Shown piece by piece: positions 52,251 to 60,429 of a DNA stretch of 64,000 nucleotides. Under the pieces are notes generated by a model. It saw only the letters and a program-made list of their open reading frames with translations, ran no database searches and was not told the DNA's origin. Positions within the stretch are counted from its first letter, which is position 1, and each line of letters starts with the position of its first letter. Both the position numbers and the translations under genes were made by a program. This stretch comes from Marmoricola sp. (GTDB lineage Bacteria > Actinomycetota > Actinomycetes > Propionibacteriales > Nocardioidaceae), in the NCBI GenBank assembly GCA_025964795.1, contig JAOPYC010000189.1, positions 1-64,000 of the forward strand, in the 5' to 3' direction.

Positions 52251-53245
52251 CGGTGTCCCTCCGCCAGCTGGAGAAGGGTGTGCACGGTCGTGTTGCGGAC
52301 CAGGGTCACCTTGTAGGCGTTCTCGTCGCCGGAGGCGGCATTCTCCAGCTCCTCCTCGACGGCCGCACCGATGACGTCGGGTTCGAGCTGCTGCCCGACC
52401 AGGGCGCGCTCCGCTCGCTCCGCTCGCCAGGGTTTGTGCGCCACGCCTCCCCACGCGATCCGGACGTCGCGCACCGCACCATGCTCGAGGTGGACCGCGG
52501 CCGCGACCGACACGAGGGCGAAGGCGTACGACGCCCGGTCGCGCACCTTGCGGTAGGTCGAGAGCGCGGCCACGGGGCTGAACGGGATCTCGATCCCGGT
52601 GATCAGCTCGCTCCTCCCCAGCGTGGTGTCCAGGTTGGGGAGGTCACCGGGCAACCGGTGCAGCTCGGCGAGCGGCAACCGTCGCTCGCCGTCGGGACCG
52701 AGCAGCACGACCGTCGCGTCGAGGGCGGCCAGGGCGACGGCGAGGTCGGAGGGATGGGTGGCCACACAGGCATCGCTAGCTCCCAGGATGGCGTTGTAGC
52801 GGCCGTAGCCCTCCCGGGCGGAGCAACCGCTGCCAGGGACCCGCTTGTTGCAGGGGGTGGTCGCGTCCTGGAAGTAGACGCAGCGAGTCCGCTGGAGCAG
52901 GTTGCCCGCCGTGGTGGCCTGGTTGCGGATCTGGCCCGAGGCACCCGACAGCAAGGCCCGCGCGACGAGGGGGAAGGACGAGCGCACGACGGGGTGCGCA
53001 GCGAGGTCGGAGTTGCGGACGTTGGCGCCGACGCGGAGCCCGGGGCCGCCGCCATCGTCGTACTCCTGGATGTCGTCGAGAGGCAGCCGGCTGATGTCGA
53101 CCAGCTCGTCCGGCGAGACGATCCCCAGCTTGAGATGGTCCACGAGGTTCGTCCCTCCCCCGAGGTACTTGGCGTTCGGATTGCTCACCAGCGCCGCCAC
53201 GGCGGCCGCCGGGCTCTCAGGACGTAGGTAGTCCAGTGCCCTCAT
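52247..53245 (-). CDS. FAD-binding subunit of the molybdenum hydroxylase (PaoB-like)
   Basis: This 332-residue medium subunit binds FAD (LGGGTNLVDHLKLG and GNLLQRTRC). It has an insertion with CVYFQDATTPCNKRVPGSGC, a four-cysteine pattern that in PaoB of the E. coli aldehyde oxidoreductase carries an extra 4Fe-4S cluster. ATHPSDLAVALAAL follows as usual. This points to PaoABC-type aldehyde oxidase rather than xanthine dehydrogenase. Both ends overlap its neighbours by four bases (ATGA). Confidence 0.9.
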   Translation of the reverse strand: MRALDYLRPESPAAAVAALVSNPNAKYLGGGTNLVDHLKLGIVSPDELVDISRLPLDDIQEYDDGGGPGLRVGANVRNSDLAAHPVVRSSFPLVARALLSGASGQIRNQATTAGNLLQRTRCVYFQDATTPCNKRVPGSGCSAREGYGRYNAILGASDACVATHPSDLAVALAALDATVVLLGPDGERRLPLAELHRLPGDLPNLDTTLGRSELITGIEIPFSPVAALSTYRKVRDRASYAFALVSVAAAVHLEHGAVRDVRIAWGGVAHKPWRAERAERALVGQQLEPDVIGAAVEEELENAASGDENAYKVTLVRNTTVHTLLQLAEGHR

Positions 53246-53745
53246 GCGCCGGCCGCCTGCCGCACGGCGGCGAGGATGCCGGCGTAGGCGCCGCACCGGC
53301 ACAGGTTGCCGCTCATCCGCTCGCGGACCTCGTCATCGGTCAGCTCCACGTCGGCCTCGAGATCCGTCGTCACGTGGCTCGGGTGGCCGTCCTTGACCTC
53401 CTCGAGCATCCCCACGGCCGAGCACACCTGACCGGGCGTGCAATAGCCGCACTGGTAGCCGTCGTGATCCAGGAACGCCTGTTGGACCGCGTGCAGACCG
53501 TCGTGGGCCAGTCCGTCGGCGGTCACCACCTCGACGCCGTCGCGGGCCACGGCCAGCGCCAGGCAGGCGAGCTCGCGGCGCCCGTCCAGCAGCACCGTGC
53601 ACGACCCGCACTGCCCGTGGTCACAGCCCTTCTTCACCTCGGTCACCCCGAGCCGTTCTCGCAGTGCGTCGAGCAACGTCGTCCGGCTGTCGACCGTGAG
53701 CGAGCGACTGGTGCCGTTCACGCTCAGCGTGATCTGGGAGTCCAT
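53242..53745 (-). CDS. 2Fe-2S subunit of the molybdenum hydroxylase
   Basis: This 167-residue small subunit binds two 2Fe-2S clusters. The plant-ferredoxin-type cluster uses GCDHGQCGSCTVLLDG and a later Cys in RELACL; the second uses QCGYCTPGQVC and NLCRCGAY. Unlike E. coli PaoA, there is no Tat signal peptide, so the enzyme stays in the cytoplasm. It is the first gene of the three-subunit operon. No molybdenum cofactor maturation gene (such as a XdhC- or CoxF-type gene) is adjacent. Confidence 0.92.
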   Translation of the reverse strand: MDSQITLSVNGTSRSLTVDSRTTLLDALRERLGVTEVKKGCDHGQCGSCTVLLDGRRELACLALAVARDGVEVVTADGLAHDGLHAVQQAFLDHDGYQCGYCTPGQVCSAVGMLEEVKDGHPSHVTTDLEADVELTDDEVRERMSGNLCRCGAYAGILAAVRQAAGA

Positions 53746-53867
53746 GAGCGGCCGGTACCCAGGGCGCTCGTCGGCTATCGCCTCCGCACGGTCTGCCCGT
53801 CAGCTGACGCCCCGCGCGGTGGCATCCCTCGCACCCGACGCCGAACGGCCCAGGATCCCCAGGCCGA

Positions 53868-54269
53868 TCATGCGTCGCCGCTCGACCACAGCGGAGCACG
53901 GAAGAAGTCGTGCACGACCAGACGTCCGTCGTCGTGCAGCTGGAGGAAGGCGCCAGGATGGCCGTCCGTCGCCGAGCTCCACAACTGATCTCCGTCGGCG
54001 GAACGAAGCACCAGATCGCCCCTGTCCAGCATCGCCAGCGAGGCACCGGGATGGCCGTCGGTATGCGTAGACCACAGGGGGAAGGGACGATCCGTGCGCT
54101 GGACGACGAGGCTGCCGTCCTGGCACATCTCCACCACGAACTCGTGCGTCTGCGAATGGAGCTGCTCGCCGGACGTCAGCACCTCGCCCGCGATCAAGTA
54201 CTCCGAGCACGAAGCTTCGCATCGCTGATGCCGCATGACTGCACTGGCAGCCCATTGCACGTGTGTCAC
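53868..54269 (-). CDS. Bulb-type (B-) lectin domain protein
   Basis: This protein of about 133 residues consists almost entirely of a B-lectin (mannose-binding, beta-prism II) domain. Three repeats are seen around MCQDGSLVVQ, AMLDRGDLVLRS and QLHDDGRLVVHD, each followed by PLWST, QLWSS or PLWSS. The sugar-binding QxDxNxVxY motifs are degenerate. No signal peptide is present. The start is uncertain: GTG 54269 has AGGAGG 11 bases upstream, and ATG 54236 is an alternative. It is divergent from a lipase-like hydrolase gene. The role is unknown. Confidence 0.7.
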   Translation of the reverse strand: MTHVQWAASAVMRHQRCEASCSEYLIAGEVLTSGEQLHSQTHEFVVEMCQDGSLVVQRTDRPFPLWSTHTDGHPGASLAMLDRGDLVLRSADGDQLWSSATDGHPGAFLQLHDDGRLVVHDFFRAPLWSSGDA

Positions 54270-54434
54270 AGCGTCACCGTCCTCCTGGACGCCGAGGCTG
54301 TTTCCCTGGCGGTGTGGAGCCGAATCACGACGGACCTTTCTGCGGAAACGCCGAACGCCCATTGTTGGAACTCCTCCGGCGGTACCCCCGCGCAAGGTTC
54401 TCAACCGCGCACGCGAACACGAGGAGGACCGCAC

Positions 54435-55319
54435 GTGCAGAACGTCACACCCACCTGGGGAGTGACGCACGCCCCTGCGGGCACTGGAAGAACGATGGAC
54501 GTTCGAGCCGCACGACCACATTCCTCCGCCACCGCGCCCCGGGCCCGCACTGGTGCCGGCGCCCGCGTCTTGGCGACCGCTGGAGTGCTGTCCCGCGCCC
54601 GTGCACAACCTGATCCGGCCGCGGTGCCGGACCCGACCGAGCCTCCCTCCGTCCGGACAGGCCTGGCCGAGCTCGGATCCGGGCTGGCGGCGATCCGCCT
54701 CGTCGGTGCCACGCCACGCCTGCTCTCGGTCCCGCGCGGGGACGGGCACACGGTGGTCGACATACCCGGATGGAAAGCCCCGGAGCTCTCCGGGGCGCCG
54801 CTGCGGGCGTACCTGCGCGCTCTGGGGTACGACGCCCGTGGCTGGGGCTTCGGCACCAACACCGGCGACCCCCGACGTGACGTCGAGAGGTTGACCCGCC
54901 AGGTCCTGCACAGGGTGGGCGCCAGCGGGTCACCGGTCTCCCTCGTGGGCTGGAGCCTCGGTGGGGTGATCGCCCGCGAGGTCGCCCGGCGGGAACCAGG
55001 TGCCATCCGTCAGGTGATCACCTACGGAACCCCCGTCGTCGGAGGTGCCCGGTTCACTGCTGTGGCGCGTGCCTACGGCGCGGCCGACAGCTCCGCAGCC
55101 GACGCCGTGGCCAAGCGCCTCGACGCCGAGTCGCCCATCAGCGTGCCGCTGACGGCCGTCTTCACCAAGCGCGACGGGATCGTCGCCTGGCAGGCCTGCA
55201 TCGACCACAGGACGCCTCGAGCCGAACACGTCGAGGTCGCCTCGACCCACATCGGCATGGGACTCGACCCGGACGTGTGGGAGCTGATCGCCCGCCGTCT
55301 GGCCCGCAACGTCAACTGA
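54435..55319 (+). CDS. Alpha/beta hydrolase, lipase-like
   Basis: This 294-residue protein has a lipase-type nucleophile elbow GWSLGG, preceded by ARGWGFGTNTG and followed by QVITYGTPVVGG, as in PGAP1-like and triacylglycerol-lipase-like hydrolases. The likely acid is in FTKRDGIVAWQ and the histidine in STHIGMG. The first 70 residues are Ala/Arg/Pro-rich without a clear signal peptide. I chose the GTG at 54435 because GAGGAGGA lies six bases upstream; an ATG at 54495 is possible. The natural ester is unknown. Confidence 0.8.
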   Translation: MQNVTPTWGVTHAPAGTGRTMDVRAARPHSSATAPRARTGAGARVLATAGVLSRARAQPDPAAVPDPTEPPSVRTGLAELGSGLAAIRLVGATPRLLSVPRGDGHTVVDIPGWKAPELSGAPLRAYLRALGYDARGWGFGTNTGDPRRDVERLTRQVLHRVGASGSPVSLVGWSLGGVIAREVARREPGAIRQVITYGTPVVGGARFTAVARAYGAADSSAADAVAKRLDAESPISVPLTAVFTKRDGIVAWQACIDHRTPRAEHVEVASTHIGMGLDPDVWELIARRLARNVN

Positions 55320-55333
55320 CCAGGAGACCGCAC

Positions 55334-55429
55334 ATGTTCTTGTTCTTCAGCAACCGCCTCGGCTGCCTCGGGTCCCTCGCCCTCTCGGTCGTCGTCACCG
55401 TGCTGCTGCTGGTCCTGATCAATCGCTGA
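55334..55429 (+). CDS. 31-residue membrane peptide
   Basis: This tiny gene encodes MFLFFSNRLGCLGSLALS followed by a hydrophobic stretch VVVTVLLLVLIN and a final Arg. It has CAGGAGA eight bases before the ATG and follows the hydrolase gene by 14 bases. Small actinobacterial proteins with an SNRLGCLGS motif and a single membrane segment are, as far as I recall, widespread and uncharacterised. The cysteine and the membrane segment are its only visible features. Confidence 0.6.
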   Translation: MFLFFSNRLGCLGSLALSVVVTVLLLVLINR

Positions 55430-55513
55430 CGCAGTCCCCGAGGCGCAGCACCGCGTCAGGACTGCCTCGCGCGCCGCTGAGTACCGCTGAGCGGCTCATC
55501 CGGGCACGAGGTT

Positions 55514-56641
55514 ATGGCCCGCATCTTCTGGGCACCGCGGTACATGGACACTGCGCCCTTCACCACGATCTACCAGCACGCCGGCCCCTTCGCGACAGCT
55601 CTGGTCGACGTCGGTCACGACAACGAGCACGGCGAGCACGAGCACGAGCTGCGTGTGCGCGCGGTGTGCGACCAGTTGACGGAACAAGGTGCCCCGGACT
55701 CGGTGGTGAGTGCGGTGGGTGACCGGCTCCGAGAACTGGTCGAGAGACCGGCACCGATCGCCCGACTCGTCGTAGCCACAGGTGAGGGCATCGCCCACGA
55801 CGAGATCATCGGGGTGCGTGTCGATCGCCCGGTGAGCACCTGGGGCCCCCTCCCCGATCTCGCGCCGTGGATCGCCCACCGCGACTCGTCGCTCACGTTC
55901 GTCCTGGTGCTGGTCGACCATGAGGGCGGCGATGTCGCGTTGTACGACTCGGAGGTCCCCGAATCCCAGGAGGAGGCGGCGGTCGGTGGTGAGACCCGCT
56001 TCGTGCACATGGTGCCAGTCGGCGGCTGGTCGGCCCTGCGCTATCAGCACAACACCGAGAACGTGTGGCGACGCAACGCTGAGGCAGTCGTGCAGGAGGT
56101 GCGCAGCCACGTGCACCGGGGACATCGTCTGGTCCTGCTGGCCGGTGACCCACAGTCGCGCGGGATCGTGCGGGGACAGCTCGAGGACACCAAGGCCGAG
56201 GTCGTCGAGCTGGACACCGGCACCCGCGCCGAGGACGGCGGTGAAGAGGCGTTGCAGGAAGCCGTCGGGCAGGCGCTGCTGTCCTGCCTGGGACGGCGGC
56301 GCGCCGCACTCGCCGATGCGCTGCGTGAGCAGCGGGAACGTGGTGGCGCACTGGCGACCGGAGTGGACGAGGTCCTGGAGGCGTTCGTGCGCGGGCAGGT
56401 CGACACACTGTTGCTCGACCCAGCGGAAACGGCCGAGATCGAGGTGGACGCCGCACACCATCCGGGCCTCAACCTGGGGCAGGAGCTTCCGCCCGGGCCG
56501 GTGCGAGCGGACCAGGCGTTGATCGCTGCCGCGGTGCTGACCGGTGCCGCAGTGAGCATCAACCGTCGCGAGGCCCTCGCGGACAGTCCGGCCGCTGCGC
56601 TCCTGCGCTGGGACCAGGACCCCGATGCCGTTGCCGGCTGA
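55514..56641 (+). CDS. Rv2629-like protein (bacterial eRF1-related family)
   Basis: This 375-residue protein resembles Mycobacterium tuberculosis Rv2629, a member of the bacterial archaeo-eukaryotic release-factor-like (baeRF) group with the peptidyl-tRNA hydrolase fold of Vms1/eRF1. Shared features are the N-terminal GPFATALVDVGHDN, the ATGEGI segment, LVDHEGGDVALYD, QHNTENVWRRNAEAV and the C-terminal DTLLLDP and AALLRW. Rv2629 is linked to hypoxia and ribosome-related stress. The start may be 55514 or the ATG at 55544; neither has a good ribosome binding site. Confidence 0.75.
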   Translation: MARIFWAPRYMDTAPFTTIYQHAGPFATALVDVGHDNEHGEHEHELRVRAVCDQLTEQGAPDSVVSAVGDRLRELVERPAPIARLVVATGEGIAHDEIIGVRVDRPVSTWGPLPDLAPWIAHRDSSLTFVLVLVDHEGGDVALYDSEVPESQEEAAVGGETRFVHMVPVGGWSALRYQHNTENVWRRNAEAVVQEVRSHVHRGHRLVLLAGDPQSRGIVRGQLEDTKAEVVELDTGTRAEDGGEEALQEAVGQALLSCLGRRRAALADALREQRERGGALATGVDEVLEAFVRGQVDTLLLDPAETAEIEVDAAHHPGLNLGQELPPGPVRADQALIAAAVLTGAAVSINRREALADSPAAALLRWDQDPDAVAG

Positions 56642-56854
56642 ACCAGAGCGCATCGCAGACGCGACCGGTCGTGCAGCATTCGCCCCGGTCGGGATCGGGG
56701 CAGCTCTCCCGTTCCCTGTTTAGCCGCACGCAGTAAGGGAACTGGGATCAACCGTCCGACTCGGCTCTGGATCGACCAAGGCCGCGACTGGTGACAACGA
56801 CCGATCGACCCAGTGGGCGCTGAGGCAGCGATCTAGAAGTGGAGGATGCGGCGC

Positions 56855-57970
56855 ATGGCTGGTGCGATCGACGAGTCATCACGGGGCCGCGTTCCGGTCA
56901 GGACCATTGCCACCACCATCGCGATGGTGCTGGTCACGGTTCTCCTGCTCCTGGTCATCCGCGAAGTCAGCCGCGTCCTCACCTGGATCGTGGTCGCACT
57001 CTTCTTCTCGGTCGCGCTGTACCCGCTCGTCGGCTGGGTGGATCGCCGCGTCACGCGAGGTCGGCGGGCGCTCTCCACGCTCCTGGTCTTCCTCGTGATC
57101 GTCCTGGTGCTCGGAGGCCTGATCGCCGCCTTCGCCGTCCCCCTCGCCCGCGAGGGCACGGCGTTCGCCGCACAGCTCCCATCCATCATCGCGGACGCCA
57201 AGGCCGGCCGTGGGGCGGTCGGCGGCTTCCTCGACCGGACCAATGCGCTGACCCTGATCCAGGATCACCAGGACCAGATCAAGCACTATGCAAGCGGTCT
57301 CACCACACCGGCCACGGGCGTCCTGTCGGGGATCGCCACCACGTTCGCCGGGCTGGTCACCATCTTCGTGCTCGCCTACCTGATGGTCCTTGAGGGTCCG
57401 AAGGTCGTGTCAGGCTCGCTGAACCTGATCGACCGCGGCGACATCCGCGAACGGGTGGCAGCCGTGGGCGCGGACTGCGCAAGGTCGGTCACCGGCTACC
57501 TGTCGGGCAACCTGTTGATCTCGGTCATCTGCGGCGTCATCCACTACGCGGCGCTGCGCATCATGGGAGTGCCGTTCGCCGGGCTCATCGCCCTCTTCGT
57601 CGCCATCGCCGATCTGGTGCCGCTCGTCGGTGCCACGATCGGTGGGGTCGTGGCGCTGCTCGCCGCCGCGCTCCACTCCGTGCCGGCCCTGATCGTGGTC
57701 GCCGTCGTCTTCATCGTCTACCAGCAGCTCGAGAACCACCTCCTCCAGCCGCTCGTCTTCGCTAGGACCGTCAACCTCAACCCACTGACCGTCCTGATCT
57801 CGATCCTGGTCGCCGTGGAGCTCGCCGGCATCCTGGGCGCGTTGCTCGCCATCCCTCTCGCGAGCATCATCCAGGTGATTGCCCGCGACCTCTGGGACCA
57901 CCGCCGCGGCAAGCCCAAGGCCGAACCCACCGTTGGTGTCGATGAGACACCCGCCAGCAGCGCCCCGTGA
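56855..57970 (+). CDS. AI-2E family (PerM-type) transporter
   Basis: This membrane protein of 371 residues has about eight hydrophobic segments: two at the N-terminus (TIAMVLVTVLLLLVIREV), then a soluble stretch, then a C-terminal bundle with VYQQLENHLLQPLVFARTVNLNPL in parts, the hallmark of the PerM/AI-2E exporter family. The substrate is unknown; only some members have been tied to autoinducer or Na+ transport. The ATG at 56855 has GGAGG nine bases upstream, better than the ATG at 56846. The 213 bases before it hold a GTTCCCT/AGGGAAC inverted repeat of unclear role and no gene. Confidence 0.85.
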   Translation: MAGAIDESSRGRVPVRTIATTIAMVLVTVLLLLVIREVSRVLTWIVVALFFSVALYPLVGWVDRRVTRGRRALSTLLVFLVIVLVLGGLIAAFAVPLAREGTAFAAQLPSIIADAKAGRGAVGGFLDRTNALTLIQDHQDQIKHYASGLTTPATGVLSGIATTFAGLVTIFVLAYLMVLEGPKVVSGSLNLIDRGDIRERVAAVGADCARSVTGYLSGNLLISVICGVIHYAALRIMGVPFAGLIALFVAIADLVPLVGATIGGVVALLAAALHSVPALIVVAVVFIVYQQLENHLLQPLVFARTVNLNPLTVLISILVAVELAGILGALLAIPLASIIQVIARDLWDHRRGKPKAEPTVGVDETPASSAP

Positions 57971-57975
57971 ACGGC

Positions 57976-57991
57976 GGCCGGTGAACCGGCC
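57976..57991. terminator. Bidirectional hairpin between convergent genes
   Basis: GGCCGGT-GA-ACCGGCC is a perfect seven-pair stem located six bases after the PerM-type gene stop and 48 bases from the end of the convergent oxidoreductase gene. It can serve both directions. Confidence 0.55.
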
Positions 57992-58038
57992 ACCGCGGCT
58001 CGCGAGATGCACTCAGCTCGAATCACTCATGGAGGCTC

Positions 58039-59727
58039 CTACCTGACGGTATGCGGCGACGTGGGAATCTGCTCGGTGCCCTGCGCGCCGGCGAGGTACT
58101 CATGGACCAGGCGTACGGCGATCGCGCCCTCACCGACGGCGGAGGCCACGCGCTTGACCGAGCCACTGCGTACATCCCCAGCGGCGAAGACACCGGGCCG
58201 CGAGGTCTCCAGCATGTCAGTACCGGGTGCGGTGCCGGTGAGGACGAAGCCACGCCTGTCCAAGACGATCTGCTCCTCAAGCCAGGCCGTGTGCGGCACC
58301 GCGCCGATCAGGACGAACAATGCGGTGGTGGGGACCTCGGCCCGTTCATCGGTGTCGAGGTTGCGGATCACGACGCTCTCCAGGGCGTCGTCTCCACGGA
58401 GTTCTTCGACTTCTGACTCTCGCCAGACCCGGATCGAGGGTGCGTGCAGGATGCGCTCAGTCAGGTAGTGGGACATGTCGCGGTTCAAGTCGTCGTGGCG
58501 GATCACCAGATGGACCGCCGACGCCCGTGTGGAGAGGAAGACCGCCGCCTGCCCGGCGGAGTTGCCGCCTCCAACGACAGTCACGGGATCTCCTCGGCAC
58601 AGCTGGGCCTCGGTCTCGGTGGCCGCGTAGTAGACGCTCGGCGCCTCGAGGTGCTCCAAGCCGGGGGCCTCCAGCCGACGATACGTGGCGCCGGTGGCCA
58701 GCAGGACGGCGCGCGCACTCAGCTCCTCTCCGTCGGTCAGCCGCAGCACATGTCGACCGTCGACGAGATCAAGGGACGCCGCCTCACCGGGGATGGTGAA
58801 GTCGGCGCCGAACCGCCGGGCCTGGACTACAGCTCGGTCAGCCAGCTCGCCGCCGGAGATGCCGACAGGAAAGCCGAGGTAGTTCTCGATCCGTGACGAT
58901 GTCGCCGCCTGTCCGCCTGTTGCCGAGGCATCGAGCACAACGGTCGCCAGGCCTTCCGAGGCTGCGTAGACCGCTGCCGCGAGACCGGCGGGTCCGGCCC
59001 CCACGACCAGCACGTCGCACGTCGAGCGCGAGGCGGTTTCTCTCAGACCGAGCGGCTCGGCCAGGTCGACGTTGCTGGGGTTGCGCAGGACCCGGGTCCC
59101 CTTGTAGATCACGACCGGGGTCTGGTGCCGGGTGATTCCCAGGCGCGTGAGGATTGTTTCTGCCTCCCCGTCCTGCTCGACGTCCACCCACGTGTGGGGG
59201 ATGCGGTTGCGGCTGAGGAACTCGCGGATGCGCCGCGTGTCGGCCGAGGACTTCGATCCGAGAACCCGTAGGCCCGCCCCGAGTCCCAGGTGCAGCGTCC
59301 GTCGGGCGATGAACGCTCGAAGGATCAGGTCACCGAGGCCAGGGTCTTCGGTCACTGCCTCCTTGAGGCCCTCGATCGACACATCCAAGACACCGACGTC
59401 CTCCCGCGCGATGGCCGTCAGGTACATCGCCTGACCTGTCAGGAGCGAGAGGTCGCCCAGGAACCGGCCGGGGCCGTGGACCGCGATCAAACGCAGCCCT
59501 TGGTCGGTCTCCTGGCCGACCACCACGGTGCCGGCAAGCACCACGAACAAGTCGCACTCCCGGTCGCCCTCACAGAAGAGGGTGCCGCGCGCCGGCACCT
59601 CACGCCGGGTGCCGAACCGGCTGAGCGACGCGATCTGCTCGTCAGCGAGCCGGGGGTATGCGCCGTCTGTGTTTGGCGTCTCGGGGTGGCCCTCGGCGAT
59701 GGGTTCAGACGAATTGGTCGTCGGCAT
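58039..59727 (-). CDS. Cyclic-nucleotide-binding-like / thioredoxin-reductase-like fusion without redox cysteines
   Basis: This 562-residue protein has three parts: a cNMP-binding-like domain (about 25-140), a thioredoxin-fold domain (150-230) whose active site reads LGSKSSADT instead of CxxC, and a thioredoxin-reductase-like flavoprotein domain (236-545). FAD binds at GAGPAG (243-248), NADPH at GGGNSAG (386-392), and GVFAAGDVR is the second FAD motif. Where thioredoxin reductase has CATC, this protein has VYYAAT (365-370). It therefore cannot reduce thioredoxin by the usual dithiol route. The phosphate-binding arginine of the cNMP domain is also not evident. It is the last gene of the chaperone/redox operon and overlaps the zinc-finger gene by 23 bases. 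Confidence 0.87.
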   Translation of the reverse strand: MPTTNSSEPIAEGHPETPNTDGAYPRLADEQIASLSRFGTRREVPARGTLFCEGDRECDLFVVLAGTVVVGQETDQGLRLIAVHGPGRFLGDLSLLTGQAMYLTAIAREDVGVLDVSIEGLKEAVTEDPGLGDLILRAFIARRTLHLGLGAGLRVLGSKSSADTRRIREFLSRNRIPHTWVDVEQDGEAETILTRLGITRHQTPVVIYKGTRVLRNPSNVDLAEPLGLRETASRSTCDVLVVGAGPAGLAAAVYAASEGLATVVLDASATGGQAATSSRIENYLGFPVGISGGELADRAVVQARRFGADFTIPGEAASLDLVDGRHVLRLTDGEELSARAVLLATGATYRRLEAPGLEHLEAPSVYYAATETEAQLCRGDPVTVVGGGNSAGQAAVFLSTRASAVHLVIRHDDLNRDMSHYLTERILHAPSIRVWRESEVEELRGDDALESVVIRNLDTDERAEVPTTALFVLIGAVPHTAWLEEQIVLDRRGFVLTGTAPGTDMLETSRPGVFAAGDVRSGSVKRVASAVGEGAIAVRLVHEYLAGAQGTEQIPTSPHTVR

Positions 59728-59977
59728 AGCACCATCTCCAGTTCTCCCCAGGTTCTAGGGAGCCGACAACCACATGACCGGCGTTGGCAGCGTGGGCGCG
59801 GGCGTGCCGCATGGGCGATGAGTCGCAACACCCCACCTGTCCGCAGGTGAGGCAGAGCCGGAGATGCACCCACGGCGTACCCAACCGGAGACACTCCTCG
59901 CAGCCCTTCGAGCGCGGCCGCACGGGTCGCACCAGTGCCAGGTGGACGTCTGGGACCTCACGTGGCGCGGTGCTCAT
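59705..59977 (-). CDS. UBP-type zinc finger protein
   Basis: This 90-residue protein is almost only a UBP-type zinc finger: CEEC (Cys26, Cys29), CLTCGQVGCC (Cys42, Cys45, Cys50, Cys51), then His58, His62 and His68. In eukaryotic deubiquitinases this domain binds the C-terminal GlyGly of free ubiquitin. Bacteria of this kind lack ubiquitin, so the ligand must differ, perhaps a C-terminal peptide. The ATG overlaps the thioredoxin stop (ATGA) and the end overlaps the oxidoreductase gene, so all three are translated together. Confidence 0.87.
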   Translation of the reverse strand: MSTAPREVPDVHLALVRPVRPRSKGCEECLRLGTPWVHLRLCLTCGQVGCCDSSPMRHARAHAANAGHVVVGSLEPGENWRWCYADDQFV

Positions 59978-60429
59978 GCTCTTGCCCCGAGCTCGGTCTG
60001 CAGCCATGTCCGCAGCGTCGCTATCGGCGCGGCGCCCACCTGCTGGTCGAGGATCTCGCCTTCGTTGAAGAGCAGCAGGGTTGGGATGGACATGATGTTG
60101 AACCTCCGGCTCACCTGAGGGTTCTCGTCGGTGTTGACCTTGACGAGCTTCAGCTGCCCGGCCATCTCACCTGTCAGCTGTTCCAGCGCTGGGCTGAGCG
60201 TTCTGCAGGGACCGCACCAAGGGGCCCAGATGTCGACCAGCACGGGGATTGTCGCCCTCTCCACGACCTCCGTGAAGTCCGCGTCGGTCGCATCAGCGAT
60301 CCAACCCAAGGGAGAGTGACACGCGCCGCATCGGGGAGCTCCGCGCGCGGCGGCCGGCACCCGGTTCTTGGTCTGGCAGCTCGGACACACGACGACGCGT
60401 CGGGACGGGTCCCGCTTCTCGGTCGTCAT
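59974..60429 (-). CDS. trxC: Thioredoxin 2 type, with zinc ribbon
   Basis: This 151-residue thioredoxin has an N-terminal zinc ribbon (Cys15, Cys18, Cys34, Cys37), as in TrxC, followed by the thioredoxin fold with the active site WCGPC at 71-75 and the cis-proline in SIPTLLLF. In E. coli TrxC is induced by oxidative stress and the zinc site modulates activity. The ATG overlaps the clpB stop (ATGA), linking reduction of thiols to disaggregation in one operon. Confidence 0.92.
   Translation of the reverse strand: MTTEKRDPSRRVVVCPSCQTKNRVPAAARGAPRCGACHSPLGWIADATDADFTEVVERATIPVLVDIWAPWCGPCRTLSPALEQLTGEMAGQLKLVKVNTDENPQVSRRFNIMSIPTLLLFNEGEILDQQVGAAPIATLRTWLQTELGARA

Noticed and set aside
56711-56742. 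Inverted repeat GTTCCCT / AGGGAAC with an 18-base spacer
   Set aside because: The spacer is long and no T run or promoter element is tied to it, so I do not call it a terminator or an operator.
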